A stretch of 33,774 nt of DNA from a virus, in the IMG/VR virus record IMGVR_UViG_3300008266_000391, positions 1 through 33,774 of that record. One strand, given 5' to 3'. The position numbers and the translations under genes are program-made. Below, piece by piece: positions 17,744 to 24,978 of this stretch. The notes under the pieces are model-generated. The model was not told the DNA's origin and did no database searches. It saw only the letters and a list, made by a program, of their open reading frames with translations. The first letter of the stretch is position 1. Every line of letters begins with the position of its first letter.

Positions 17744-17775
17744 CCGCGCCACGGCGCTCAATGGAGGACGTGACT

Positions 17776-18015
17776 ATGGGCTTCAAAATTGTCCGTGAGG
17801 ACGGCAAGACGGATTGGGGCTCGCTCCGCGCCGTGTTCTACTGCCTGCTGGCAACCTGGATTGTCGGCGTCCGGCTGATGGGCCTCGACCCGTTTGACGA
17901 CCTCGTCGCGGGCCGCTTCGACCTCGGCGTCATTTTCGATCTGTTCGCGGTGATCGGCGTCTACCTGCTGTGCTGGCACGTCATGTATCCAAACAGGCCC
18001 AAGGTCAGCCTCTAG
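17776..18015 (+). CDS. Two-span membrane protein of the lysis cassette, holin candidate
   Basis: A 79-residue protein. ATG 17776 is preferred over an in-frame ATG at 17761 because GGAGG at 17763-17767 sits eight bases before it. Two hydrophobic spans are visible (SLRAVFYCLLATWIVGVRLM, ~16-35; GVIFDLFAVIGVYLLCWHVM, ~51-70), separated by an acidic loop (GLDPFDDLVAG). A basic C-terminus follows. Size, topology and position after the spanins fit a class II holin or an antiholin; no specific family was recognised. Confidence 0.75.
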   Translation: MGFKIVREDGKTDWGSLRAVFYCLLATWIVGVRLMGLDPFDDLVAGRFDLGVIFDLFAVIGVYLLCWHVMYPNRPKVSL

Positions 18016-18018
18016 TCG

Positions 18019-18102
18019 ATGCGTCTCAGCCCGGCCTCGCTCGCGGTCCTATCCGTGATTGTGGCCGGGCTCGTGGCGTCCTGCGTCTTGCTGGCAGGGT
18101 GA
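18019..18102 (+). CDS. Very short hydrophobic peptide, 27 residues
   Basis: ATG 18019 begins three bases after the previous stop and encodes one hydrophobic span (LAVLSVIVAGLVASCVLLAG) with LVASC, a lipobox-like stretch. No clear ribosome site is present, but close spacing to the preceding stop would allow re-initiation. It could be a lysis-accessory peptide or a chance frame. Confidence 0.35.
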   Translation: MRLSPASLAVLSVIVAGLVASCVLLAG

Positions 18103-18177
18103 GACAGACCGCCTAGCAACGCCTTGAATCTGCATGACGCTAGAATTGTCGCACCTTGCCCATAGCGCCTTGATTTC
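18103..18177. other. Intergenic region between lysis genes and integrase: candidate attP region
   Basis: This is the only non-coding gap beside the integrase 3' end. CGCCTTGA occurs twice as a direct repeat (18120-18127 and 18166-18173). TTTCTCAGG (18174-18182) recurs at 18242-18250 inside the integrase gene. GTCGCACCT (18148-18156) is mirrored by AGGTGCGAC (18248-18256). Such short repeats beside an integrase may be arm-type binding sites around a core site. No core can be assigned without the host junctions. Confidence 0.35.
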
Positions 18178-19326
18178 TCAGGCTTTGTCCTTTCCCCTAG
18201 GGACTGCCAGCGGATTTTTAAGCATCTGATTTCCTGACGTTTTTCTCAGGTGCGACAGCCCCGGCATTTGAGGGGCGACAGACCGGCCAAAAACAGCGCC
18301 CATTGCATCGTCTGCCAGACCGGCCCTCTGAGCCTTCGCGGTGTAGGTTGCGGCCTGCTGGTGCGTCGAGTGTCCGAGTACCGCCATGATCTGGTGCGGC
18401 GTGCAGCCTGCCTCAGCCATTCGTGCCGCTGTGGCCTTCCTGAGCCCGTGGAAGCTGCATTGCGGGTGCACCTGCGCCTCCCGGCACCATTCCCGAAACT
18501 TGTTCTGTAGCCCCTTTCCCGTGGCGAAGGGCTGGCCATAGGCCGTCTCGAGGTAGGTCAGGCCCTTGCCCTGCCATGCGTCCAGCGCGGCCCTGAGAGG
18601 CGGCGCAATCGGAACGTCGATCGCGACGGGCCGGCGCCCTGCGTTCTTCGCCTGGACGAAGCGCAAGCGTCCGTCGCGCTCATGCGGTCTGCCGATCTTC
18701 ACGGCGTCGCTGATGCGCTGGGCTGTGTAGAGCCCGATGGCGTAAGCCGTGCGTGCCTGCGTCCCGAGCGGGTGCTTTTCCTCATAAGCCTTGCAATCCT
18801 CAACCGTCCACGTCCTGTGACCTTCGGTAACGTTGGGCTTGCGCCTGATGCCTGCCGTTGGATCTGACGGAACCAACCCGTCATCGCAGGCCAGTCGGTA
18901 GACAGCTCGCAACGCGGCGAGGAAATCCTTGCCCTGCGCATAGGTCCGCGTCTTCACCCCTAGCCGGATCGTCATCGGGTCGATCATCGCGGGCAGGTGG
19001 CCTATCTTCTCGTCCAGCGCCTCAAGCAGCCTTTCGCGCGGGCGTTGCGTCAGTTTCCGGTCCAGCGCCTTGAAATCGCGGCTCGTCAGGTAGTGGCGCA
19101 CGATATAGCCGAATGTCCCCCGTCGCGGTCCTGTGGAGCGCACGGGCGGCGCGGGCTCGCCATTGCGGGCTGCGAAGTAGGCTAGGGCAAACTCCTCACT
19201 GCCGGGCTCGCCTTGCAGCCTGACGCGGGGCTTTCCCGGCGCCCTGAAATACCAGCGCACCTTGCCGTGTCGGCTCACGTCGCGCGTGATGCCTTTCCAT
19301 TCAATCGATGCCATATCCGGCCTCAC
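18178..19326 (-). CDS. int: Tyrosine recombinase (phage integrase)
   Basis: A 382-residue protein. GTG 19326 overlaps the excisionase-like stop as GTGA, the coupling used throughout this operon; ATG 19314 (MASIEWKG) is an alternative. The C-terminal catalytic domain shows Arg in LYTAQRISDAV, the HxxR box in FHGLRKATAARM, His in LGHSTHQQ and the nucleophilic Tyr in QAATYTAKAQ. The N-terminal part contains a core-binding helical domain (TFGYIVRHYLTSRDFKALDR). It would catalyse integration and excision at att sites. It is the last gene of the leftward operon, immediately beside the candidate attP. Confidence 0.95.
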   Translation of the reverse strand: MRPDMASIEWKGITRDVSRHGKVRWYFRAPGKPRVRLQGEPGSEEFALAYFAARNGEPAPPVRSTGPRRGTFGYIVRHYLTSRDFKALDRKLTQRPRERLLEALDEKIGHLPAMIDPMTIRLGVKTRTYAQGKDFLAALRAVYRLACDDGLVPSDPTAGIRRKPNVTEGHRTWTVEDCKAYEEKHPLGTQARTAYAIGLYTAQRISDAVKIGRPHERDGRLRFVQAKNAGRRPVAIDVPIAPPLRAALDAWQGKGLTYLETAYGQPFATGKGLQNKFREWCREAQVHPQCSFHGLRKATAARMAEAGCTPHQIMAVLGHSTHQQAATYTAKAQRAGLADDAMGAVFGRSVAPQMPGLSHLRKTSGNQMLKNPLAVPRGKDKA

Positions 19327-19535
19327 AGGCGAACCCCAGCGTAAGGGTTAGCCTCGACCGTTGGCAATTCGTTAAGCGTCTCTTCCAGTTCCGACCGCAG
19401 CCAGAACAGACGGCGCGTCTCAGGATACTGCCGCGCCTTGGGCATATGTCCGCGCTCAACGAGCTTGTCGAATGTCGTGGGGGATACCCCGACGAACTCG
19501 GCAGCCTGGCGTCGATTGAGCGCGAACGTGCTCAC
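19323..19535 (-). CDS. Excisionase-like small HTH DNA-binding protein
   Basis: A 70-residue protein from GTG 19535, overlapping the upstream stop as GTGA, with GGGGAG nine bases before. NRRQAAEFVGVSPTTFDKLV is a winged-helix/AlpA-type HTH, followed by a small wing (PKARQYPETRRLFWLRSEL). Directly upstream of the integrase, it is most likely the recombination directionality factor or a related AlpA-type regulator. Confidence 0.75.
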   Translation of the reverse strand: MSTFALNRRQAAEFVGVSPTTFDKLVERGHMPKARQYPETRRLFWLRSELEETLNELPTVEANPYAGVRL

Positions 19536-19894
19536 TTCTCCCCGCTCCCCGCTAGTGCTGCTGCGCGTCGGAGGTCGCCAAGCGTGAAGTAAGACTGGAT
19601 AGGCTCCCATCCAGGTCCCTGCGAGCACCACACTTCAGTGTCGTCGGGCGCGTCGTCGTCCCACGAACGGCATTCGCGAATGAACGGCTTCAGCGCCTCT
19701 CTAAGCGCAGCATTCTCCCGCTCCAGCTCGGAGAGGCGTCCATCGCCAGCCTCTGCAATGTACGCGGTGACGGCGGCGCGGGCGATTGGCAGCTTGTACT
19801 CAATGTGGATCGGGTGATGGCCGCTGATGCTAGGATCATGATCTATCAGCGCCCTTGCAGCCGCATCCAGCGCGCGGGGATCTAGCTCACTCAC
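19532..19894 (-). CDS. Hypothetical early protein, 120 residues
   Basis: GTG 19894 overlaps the preceding HNH stop (GTGA), with a purine-rich GGAGG stretch upstream. The sequence starts VSELDPRALDAAARALIDHD, has a coiled-coil leucine stretch (LSELERENAALREALKPFI) and ends in a short helical region. Small early proteins with this 'ALDAAARAL' start and a central coiled coil are common in phages of related hosts, from memory only. No function recognised. Confidence 0.75.
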   Translation of the reverse strand: MSELDPRALDAAARALIDHDPSISGHHPIHIEYKLPIARAAVTAYIAEAGDGRLSELERENAALREALKPFIRECRSWDDDAPDDTEVWCSQGPGWEPIQSYFTLGDLRRAAALAGSGEK

Positions 19895-20622
19895 TCCCCA
19901 CCCCCTCCCGCCAGCGCCTGAAGTGCGTTGCGTGTTGAACTGACGCCAAGCTCGCGCCTGATCCATTTCTTCACAGTCTCTTGGTGAACGCCCACGGTTG
20001 CGGCGATCTCGGAAACCTTCATGCCCGACCTAGCGAGCCGCATGATTTCTTTGTGGTCAGCGACAACCCTTGTGTTCACTCCCTGCTCGGCTGGCGTTGC
20101 CCAGCGGCAGTTCCCAGGTTCGTAGTTGCCGTCATTGTCGATGCGGTCGATGGAATGCTTAGGGGATGGTTTCGGCCCCATGTCATCGGCAAAGCATTGT
20201 CCACCGCTGCGAACGCCGTCGCCATTCAGCCAACGGTCACAGACCGTGATCCCGCGTCCACCGTATTGATGGTAGTTCCGGTTGCCGACCTCATAGCATC
20301 GACGCCGGATGTGCTGATGCGTGTAATACAGCGGGTGATGATGGTCGAACTGTTCAGGGTTTCGTACCTTGAACGGATGGTTCTGACAGCCGCAGCTTTT
20401 GGTGTTGCCACTTCGTAGGTTGTTTGCGCCTATCGCCTTCACGGTTCCGCATTCACACTTGCAATACCAGTACGATATCGGCCCTTGCTTGCGTGCTCGG
20501 CTTGGCGCTTTTTCAACGACGGTGAGTATTCCGAATTTAAGGCCGCGCATATCAGGCGTCCATCTGCCGCTCGGAAGCTGCATCATGGGCAGCTTCTGGC
20601 GCGTTGCTTTGCTCGCGCTCAT
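19891..20622 (-). CDS. HNH-type endonuclease with AP2-like and HTH regions
   Basis: A 243-residue protein. ATG 20622 overlaps the preceding stop as ATGA, so it is preferred to the start nine bases earlier. A Cys-containing N-terminal region (YWYCKCECGTVKAIGANNLR, then SCGCQ) is a zinc-ribbon-like finger. The nuclease core reads YGGRGITVCDRWLNG, then HSIDRIDNDGNYEPGNCRWA, characteristic of phage HNH proteins. The C-terminus holds an HTH (MKVSEIAATVGVHQETVKKW). Probably a homing or nicking endonuclease, yet translationally coupled on both sides. Confidence 0.85.
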   Translation of the reverse strand: MSASKATRQKLPMMQLPSGRWTPDMRGLKFGILTVVEKAPSRARKQGPISYWYCKCECGTVKAIGANNLRSGNTKSCGCQNHPFKVRNPEQFDHHHPLYYTHQHIRRRCYEVGNRNYHQYGGRGITVCDRWLNGDGVRSGGQCFADDMGPKPSPKHSIDRIDNDGNYEPGNCRWATPAEQGVNTRVVADHKEIMRLARSGMKVSEIAATVGVHQETVKKWIRRELGVSSTRNALQALAGGGGE

Positions 20623-21068
20623 TTCGCGCACTCCTCCAACCTCAACAGCGCGGCCCGTAGTTCAATTACGGGGCTCATGTCCCTGTCGAACTTGTGCTGT
20701 AGCGCCGGATGGATTGAGCCGTCAGGATCGACCCACCGGCTTTTGACTTCGGTTTCCAGATCGTCGGCGCACTCTTGAGCCAGCCGTGCAATCTCCAACA
20801 AACTCTCAAGCGAGTTCATCGCGGCGACGATGGCGGCGGCGTTGGCGCGGCCTACAACGTCAAGTGACGCCCCCTCGCCATTGTCCTCCAGCAGCACCAT
20901 GTCGCTGTTGAGCGTGTCGGCTATGATGCGACCGCTGGGCGCGTAGATATTGTAATAGTAGTCGCGCCGGTCGCTGTCCTGCACGCGCTGGCTGTCTTCA
21001 AACCAGTTGCCCGCCGTCGCCTTTGCGCGCAACTCTCGCAGGCGCGCGATCACATCACTTGCACTCAC
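20619..21068 (-). CDS. Ea22/ead-like early protein
   Basis: A 149-residue protein from GTG 21068, overlapping the upstream stop (GTGA). The segment GRANAAAIVAAMNSLESLLE is the pattern of Ea22-like proteins ('NAxxIAAxxxALpaLLe'). The first half contains a predicted beta region (DYYYNIYAPSGRIIADTL). Ea22 of lambda is an accessory early protein of poorly defined function. The resemblance is by motif only. Confidence 0.6.
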   Translation of the reverse strand: MSASDVIARLRELRAKATAGNWFEDSQRVQDSDRRDYYYNIYAPSGRIIADTLNSDMVLLEDNGEGASLDVVGRANAAAIVAAMNSLESLLEIARLAQECADDLETEVKSRWVDPDGSIHPALQHKFDRDMSPVIELRAALLRLEECAK

Positions 21069-21502
21069 CGCTTGTCTCCCATTCTCGCTTTGACCTGATC
21101 CCGATGCTTCTTTGAAAGCGGCGACACGTAATTGTCCGGCTTGCGTGACCATTGCGACGGCGCTTCCGATCTGCGGAGCTTCATCTCAGGGAAGGGGCGG
21201 CTGGGGATTGCCTTCTTGGGGCCTGCGCACGATTCACCGCGCAACCTGCGGCCTTTTGCAGATGCCTTCACATCCTTCGCGGTCTTCAGCTTGTGACAGC
21301 CGACACAGAGCAGTTGCCAGTTGTCGAGGGTATGGGCGCCGAGGTGATCAAGCGCCTGGATGTGGTCAACGGCGTACTCTCCAAGCTTGACCTTCTCCGC
21401 ACATGAGGCGCAGCGGCCATCGTACTTGATGAACACAGAGGCGACTTCTCGCGCTGTGAAGCTGCGGCGTTTCAGGGGCTTCGGGAGCGTGTCAATCGTC
21501 AC
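21065..21502 (-). CDS. HNH endonuclease
   Basis: A 145-residue protein from GTG 21502, overlapping the upstream stop (GTGA). The motif order is classical: CASCAEKVKLGEYAVDHI (zinc Cys pair and DH), HLGAHTLDNWQLLCVGCH (Asn and second Cys pair), then KLKTAKD. The C-terminal ~65 residues are basic and variable. The family includes McrA-like and phage HNH nucleases. Unlike the gene at 8555 it lacks a recognisable DNA-binding tail, so a role in DNA processing within this recombination operon is possible. Confidence 0.88.
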   Translation of the reverse strand: MTIDTLPKPLKRRSFTAREVASVFIKYDGRCASCAEKVKLGEYAVDHIQALDHLGAHTLDNWQLLCVGCHKLKTAKDVKASAKGRRLRGESCAGPKKAIPSRPFPEMKLRRSEAPSQWSRKPDNYVSPLSKKHRDQVKARMGDKR

Positions 21503-21828
21503 CGCACCTTCTCCGCCGCCCGAATGCTGCTCTGCTCAGTGCGCCACATGTCTATGATAGCGCTGGCCGCAGACAGGCGGTTGCGCCACATGTAGTCCAC
21601 TTCGCGGCAGGCTTTGACCTGCTCAAGATGCATGACGTAAGCTTGGTCTGCGCGGGCTTCCATCTCCTTCGCAGCGGCGGATTTCTCCTCGCTCTGAAGC
21701 ATCAGCCGCGCCATGACGGTCTTGGTCAGATCGTCCATGTGTTCGGCTGCGGCGCGGGCCTTTGAGGCTTCCTGCTGTGGATCGGTCAGGTAGCGCAGGG
21801 CCTGCTCAAGCATCTTGTCCGTGATCAT
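21499..21828 (-). CDS. Hypothetical helical protein downstream of recombination genes
   Basis: A 109-residue protein. ATG 21828 shares one base with the preceding stop (TGATG). It is almost entirely alpha-helical and charged (LTDPQQEASKARAAAEHMDD, then ARADQAYVMHLEQVKAC), ending WRTEQSSIRAAEKVR. Similar small helical proteins often follow single-strand annealing genes in phages of this group, from memory. A partner of the recombinase or of the gene just upstream is possible. Confidence 0.75.
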   Translation of the reverse strand: MITDKMLEQALRYLTDPQQEASKARAAAEHMDDLTKTVMARLMLQSEEKSAAAKEMEARADQAYVMHLEQVKACREVDYMWRNRLSAASAIIDMWRTEQSSIRAAEKVR

Positions 21829-22541
21829 CAGAGAACCCGTTCCTCGACAATCTCAACACCGGGGATCTCAATGGCAGCGCCTTTGGCATGGCGGATGTCC
21901 GAGTTCGCCAGCTTCTCCAGCGTGGCCCGCAGGTCGCCGCTATTGAGGTAGTGCATCGCCAGCTTCTGCCAGTCCGTGACCTTTGCGCTGCGCTTTGTCT
22001 TGAGCGACGTTGCAGCAAACCCGCCAGCGGCAGAGGATACGCGAGAGGCGGCAAGCGCCTGGCCCTCGGCAATCTTCGCCTCGACGTGCGCAGCCTTCAC
22101 GTCCACGGTCGGCGCGGTTGCAGCGAGGAACGGGTCTTCCTCCGGTTCTTCAGCAGCCTTGGCGGCGAGGCGTTCGGCTTCCTCCAGCTTGCGGCGGGCT
22201 TCCTCCGCGATGCGCTTGGCTTCGCGTTCGCGGGCGTCGAGGAAGGCGGCGAGCTTCTGCTTGAGCCCCTTGATGATCTTGTCGCATTCCTCGATCAGCG
22301 GCTTGTACGCGCCATCGATCTGCCGGCCAGCTTCAAGGTGCGGGCGCTTCTTGTCGTCGCGTGTGGCGTCGATCTCCTTCGCCAGCTTGCCGCCGTACCC
22401 GACATGATCGCGCACGAATTGCGCATTGCCCTCGGTGATCTCGGTGACGGCGTCGGCGTCGGCCTTGAAGCGCGCCAGCATCTCCCGATAGGCTTCGACA
22501 TCGTCGGCCCTGTTGTGTCCCGGTCCAATATCAGCGCGCAT
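21828..22541 (-). CDS. Coiled-coil protein paired with the ERF recombinase
   Basis: A 237-residue protein. ATG 22541 is chosen because AGGAGG sits nine bases upstream; an in-frame TTG at 22547 is less likely. The order is: an N-terminal helical region (~1-85), a long charged coiled coil (KLAAFLDAREREAKRIAEEA, ~95-130), an Ala-rich linker, and a C-terminal domain (KVTDWQKLAMHYLNSGDLRA then IPGVEIVEERVL). It overlaps the ERF gene by 11 bases. Equivalent proteins accompany ERF-type genes in many phages; the activity is not known to me. Confidence 0.8.
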   Translation of the reverse strand: MRADIGPGHNRADDVEAYREMLARFKADADAVTEITEGNAQFVRDHVGYGGKLAKEIDATRDDKKRPHLEAGRQIDGAYKPLIEECDKIIKGLKQKLAAFLDAREREAKRIAEEARRKLEEAERLAAKAAEEPEEDPFLAATAPTVDVKAAHVEAKIAEGQALAASRVSSAAGGFAATSLKTKRSAKVTDWQKLAMHYLNSGDLRATLEKLANSDIRHAKGAAIEIPGVEIVEERVL

Positions 22542-23307
22542 CTTCAAATGCCTCCTCGGCGTCTGCGCTTGCGCGCTCGTTGTGTTGCAAGCCCTCCATG
22601 AGTTCCTGGTAGGACTTGCGGATTTCGGCCTGCCAGTCTTTCGGCTGGAGCTTGACGCGCTCGGCGTTCATCCGGCCCCATTCCTTGAGGTCGCGCGTTG
22701 ACGTGAGGCGGCGCATCTCCTCGACCATCACGCCATAGTCGCCACGGGCGGCGCCCTTGCTCATGGTCTGGACGGGCGCAGACGCGGGGGGTCTTGCATC
22801 TGCGCCCGCCGCTTGCTGGCTCCTCACGGGAGAGGGTGAGGGAGCCGCATCCCTGCGGACTTCGTGGTGGTGGGCGTCGGCGTCGTTGTCGCCTTCGGTC
22901 GGGATGCAGAACGTCTGCATCGCCATGTATTTGTAGGCTGCGCTCATGGCCTTGTTCGTCGCCTTGTCGGCGCTGTCCATCGCCTCGCCATAGGTCGCGG
23001 CTGTGATGCGCGAGCCATCGACGGAGCAGATGATGTCGAACTCGACGTGGACGACGACGTAGAACAGGACACCGCCCTTCTGCGTGTCGCGCTCGGTCTT
23101 CTCGCGGGACAGGACGCGGGGGACGATGATCAGGTGATGCCTGGCAAGGATCGGCGCGAGTGCGTTGTAGACGTCATCAATGCCACGGAAGCTGTAGCCT
23201 TGCTGCTGGTTCTTCCGGTCCTTCGCGATGCCCTCGCGCCCCACGTCCTCCATCACGGCTGCGATAGCCTTGTAGACTTCGGGCAGGGCTCTCATATCGT
23301 CAGCCAT
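22531..23307 (-). CDS. erf: ERF-family single-strand DNA annealing protein
   Basis: A 258-residue protein from ATG 23307 (GGAG upstream). The ERF domain occupies ~8-150: YSFRGIDDVYNALAPILARH is the family signature, followed by VVVHVEFDIICSVDGSRI and GEAMDSADKATNKAMSAAYK. A low-complexity Pro/Ala/Gln linker (~150-185) leads to a C-terminal helical tail. ERF proteins anneal complementary single strands for phage recombination and circularisation. It lies within the leftward operon next to its coiled-coil companion. Confidence 0.93.
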   Translation of the reverse strand: MADDMRALPEVYKAIAAVMEDVGREGIAKDRKNQQQGYSFRGIDDVYNALAPILARHHLIIVPRVLSREKTERDTQKGGVLFYVVVHVEFDIICSVDGSRITAATYGEAMDSADKATNKAMSAAYKYMAMQTFCIPTEGDNDADAHHHEVRRDAAPSPSPVRSQQAAGADARPPASAPVQTMSKGAARGDYGVMVEEMRRLTSTRDLKEWGRMNAERVKLQPKDWQAEIRKSYQELMEGLQHNERASADAEEAFEDAR

Positions 23308-23494
23308 TTTTGGGCCACTCCTTCAAAATCTGTTCACGCTTGGCGTTGTCCGCAGCGATAATGCGGTGGATCTCGCAGACGATTTCCTCGATGCTAGCGG
23401 CCACCTCGTCGAGTTCAGCAGCGCTTGCGCCTATGCGCTTTGCTGCGATGCGGGCGTTGGACGTTGGGAATGGGATGACGTTAGAGGCGGTCAT
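23300..23494 (-). CDS. Small helical early protein, 64 residues
   Basis: ATG 23494 overlaps the preceding stop as ATGA; the 3' end overlaps the ERF gene by eight bases. After a short start (TASNVIPFPTSNARIAAKRI) the protein is one long acidic-to-basic helix (LDEVAASIEEIVCEIHRIIA). It may be a small regulator or partner of ERF; no family recognised. Confidence 0.75.
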   Translation of the reverse strand: MTASNVIPFPTSNARIAAKRIGASAAELDEVAASIEEIVCEIHRIIAADNAKREQILKEWPKNG

Positions 23495-23715
23495 GCTGTC
23501 CCCTTTGCGTGGCCAGCGGCGTCGATGGCGTCGAGTCGTGCATTGCAAAGGTCGCACTGCCGCTCGCAGACGCCGCACCCGCCATCATTGGAGGCCTCGC
23601 AGTAGCCTTCCATGCAGTTGATCACGTAGCCGGCGCCGGCACACTTCGGGCAGTCGTCTACCTCGCTCGCCACGTTGTAATCGATGTTGGTTCCGCCCAT
23701 GCGCGTCGGGAGCAT
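23491..23715 (-). CDS. Cysteine-rich zinc-finger-like protein, 74 residues
   Basis: ATG 23715 shares a base with the upstream stop (TGATG). Nine cysteines are arranged as C-x2-C (CPKC), a single Cys, then CEASNDGGCGVCERQCDLC. This suggests one or two zinc knuckles resembling the DnaJ Cys-rich type (CPKCAGAGYV is close to 'CxxCxGxG'). The end is helical (ARLDAIDAAGHAKGTA). Metal binding is inferred from the pattern. It is the only DnaJ-like element seen in the window, but it has no J-domain. Confidence 0.75.
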   Translation of the reverse strand: MLPTRMGGTNIDYNVASEVDDCPKCAGAGYVINCMEGYCEASNDGGCGVCERQCDLCNARLDAIDAAGHAKGTA

Positions 23716-23960
23716 CACTCGTCCTCCACGCGCCAGTCGGCCATGATCATGGTATTGACGACGGTGCTTGCGCTGAGAGGGGCCTCCGCGATGATCTTGC
23801 CCGAACCGGAGTGGTAAGGACCATCGGGCCGGTACCGGTACTGAAGCTCTTTCGTGAGCGGATCGTGTCGGTACTCCAGCTTGTAGCTTTCGCGCTGCGG
23901 AGGCGGGCCGAAACCGTGCGCCGGAGCCTGCGTCCACTTCAGGGGAAATTCGTCGGACAT
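23715..23960 (-). CDS. Hypothetical early protein, 81 residues
   Basis: ATG 23960 overlaps the preceding stop (TGATG). The protein is aromatic and Pro-rich (FPLKWTQAPAHGFGPPPQRE) with a beta-like middle (YRHDPLTKELQYRYRPDGPY) and ends in MADWRVEDE. No domain recognised. Tight coupling on both sides supports expression. Confidence 0.65.
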   Translation of the reverse strand: MSDEFPLKWTQAPAHGFGPPPQRESYKLEYRHDPLTKELQYRYRPDGPYHSGSGKIIAEAPLSASTVVNTMIMADWRVEDE

Positions 23961-24112
23961 CAGACCACCCCGACGCGCTGAAGCTGCTTGCGCCCGCGCA
24001 CAACAGCAGCGCGTTTCCGAGCCAGCTCTGTGCGCCTGAGACGTGCGAAAGCCTCGTCCAGCGGACAGACGGGACGGCGGGGGCGGAACTCGACGTGGAT
24101 GACGTTGCTCAT
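23960..24112 (-). CDS. Small basic protein, 50 residues
   Basis: A short gene fitting exactly between its neighbours: ATG 24112 overlaps the upstream stop as ATGA and its own TGA overlaps the next ATG. The product starts MSNVIHVEFRPRRPVCPLDE and continues as a very basic helix (RRTELARKRAAVVRGRKQL). The basic charge suggests nucleic-acid or protein binding; no family recognised. Confidence 0.65.
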   Translation of the reverse strand: MSNVIHVEFRPRRPVCPLDEAFARLRRTELARKRAAVVRGRKQLQRVGVV

Positions 24113-24333
24113 GTGCGCTCCTGCATCCGCTGGATGGCGATCTCTTCAAGGATGCGATACGGCGCGGCGTTGTGCCTTGCTGTGATTTCGAACAGGCCGG
24201 CGTCATCGCTGGCGGCGTTCACTTCGCGGTCATGCTCACGGATCAGCGCGCGGGCTGCTTCCTTTGTGAGTGCGAGCTTGATGACATGCTGCTCATCGCT
24301 GTTGGCGAAGGCGCGGAGTTGGTCGAGGGTCAT
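24109..24333 (-). CDS. Hypothetical helical protein, 74 residues
   Basis: ATG 24333 overlaps the preceding stop as ATGA. Mostly helical and acidic (MTLDQLRAFANSDEQHVIKL, then ARALIREHDREVNAASDDAG), ending in IQRMQERT. No recognised domain; it belongs to the run of small coupled early genes. Confidence 0.7.
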   Translation of the reverse strand: MTLDQLRAFANSDEQHVIKLALTKEAARALIREHDREVNAASDDAGLFEITARHNAAPYRILEEIAIQRMQERT

Positions 24334-24569
24334 GTGATTTCTTCCTTGATCTCGCTGAGAAGGCTCATGGCTGCGTTCGGGGCGGGCTCGCCGTAAGCGC
24401 CGTCAACAACGTCGCTGTAGGGCTCGATAAACTCGGCGCAGTCAGCGAGCAGTGCTTTGAGTTTTGCGATCTGAAGCCGCTGCTGGCCGACCTTCTTCGC
24501 CGCATCATCGAGCAGGCTGTGAAGGGTCTCGACGCGGTCTTCTGTGAGGTCGTGCTTGGTGAGGTTCAC
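24330..24569 (-). CDS. Hypothetical coiled-coil protein, 79 residues
   Basis: ATG 24569 overlaps the preceding stop as ATGA. A heptad-like helix spans ~12-48 (DRVETLHSLLDDAAKKVGQQ, then LQIAKLKALLADCAEFI). A short loop (YSDVVDGAYGEPAP) and a last helix follow. Small phage proteins of this shape are frequent; no function recognised. Confidence 0.7.
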   Translation of the reverse strand: MNLTKHDLTEDRVETLHSLLDDAAKKVGQQRLQIAKLKALLADCAEFIEPYSDVVDGAYGEPAPNAAMSLLSEIKEEIT

Positions 24570-24760
24570 GGTTCAAACTCCGATGTTGCGCCGGTCAGGA
24601 AAAACTGGTGTTCCAGGTCGTGAAGCTCGGCCCTGAGTTGGCGGATGTCGTCGCCGCTCATGTGCGGATCGCCTTGGGCTTCGTGCAGCGCCTCGCGAGC
24701 CTCTTGGATCTCAAGATCAAGCGCGCGGGCGAGGTTCCAGTTGGTGCGGTACAGGCTCAT
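24566..24760 (-). CDS. Hypothetical helical protein, 64 residues
   Basis: ATG 24760 overlaps the preceding stop as ATGA. Two helices are likely (ARALDLEIQEAREALHEAQG and GDDIRQLRAELHDLEHQFFL), separated by a DPHMSG turn: a helical hairpin. No family recognised. Confidence 0.7.
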   Translation of the reverse strand: MSLYRTNWNLARALDLEIQEAREALHEAQGDPHMSGDDIRQLRAELHDLEHQFFLTGATSEFEP

Positions 24761-24978
24761 GCTGCCCCCCGCGATTCATGAAACTGCTGAAACGTGTCGT
24801 TGAGCACTGCCACGACCATGTAGGCGTCATGACGACTTTCGAACTGGCCGATCACGCGCTTGTCGCCAGTCTTGCGAACGATGCGATAGGACGTACCCAG
24901 ACCGTTCGGGGTAATGACTTCGAACGGGCCAAGCGCGGCAACGTCCTTGGCGTGAAGCTGCATGTAAGCGGGGATCAT
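24757..24978 (-). CDS. Hypothetical alpha/beta protein, 73 residues
   Basis: ATG 24978 overlaps the preceding stop as ATGA. Beta strands are suggested by FEVITPNGLGTSYRIVRKTG and RVIGQFESRHDAYMVVAVLN, with a final helix. This resembles small 'nucleotide modification-associated' or DUF-type early proteins, but no specific family can be named. Confidence 0.7.
   Translation of the reverse strand: MIPAYMQLHAKDVAALGPFEVITPNGLGTSYRIVRKTGDKRVIGQFESRHDAYMVVAVLNDTFQQFHESRGAA

Noticed and set aside
17744-17760. GCGCC-AC-GGCGC palindrome after the o-spanin gene as a terminator
   Set aside because: The loop is too small, there is no T-run, and the lysis genes continue directly after it.
18194-18209. 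CCCCTAGGGACTGCCA in the integrase 3' end resembling a tRNA 3' end
   Set aside because: The last bases fit an acceptor stem plus CCA, but the preceding T-loop does not match. Only a possible att core remnant; not reported as a tRNA.
23491-23715. DnaJ partner for the phage Hsp70
   Set aside because: The Cys-rich protein has a CPKCAGAGY stretch but only part of the DnaJ zinc pattern and no HPD J-domain. It also belongs to a different operon.
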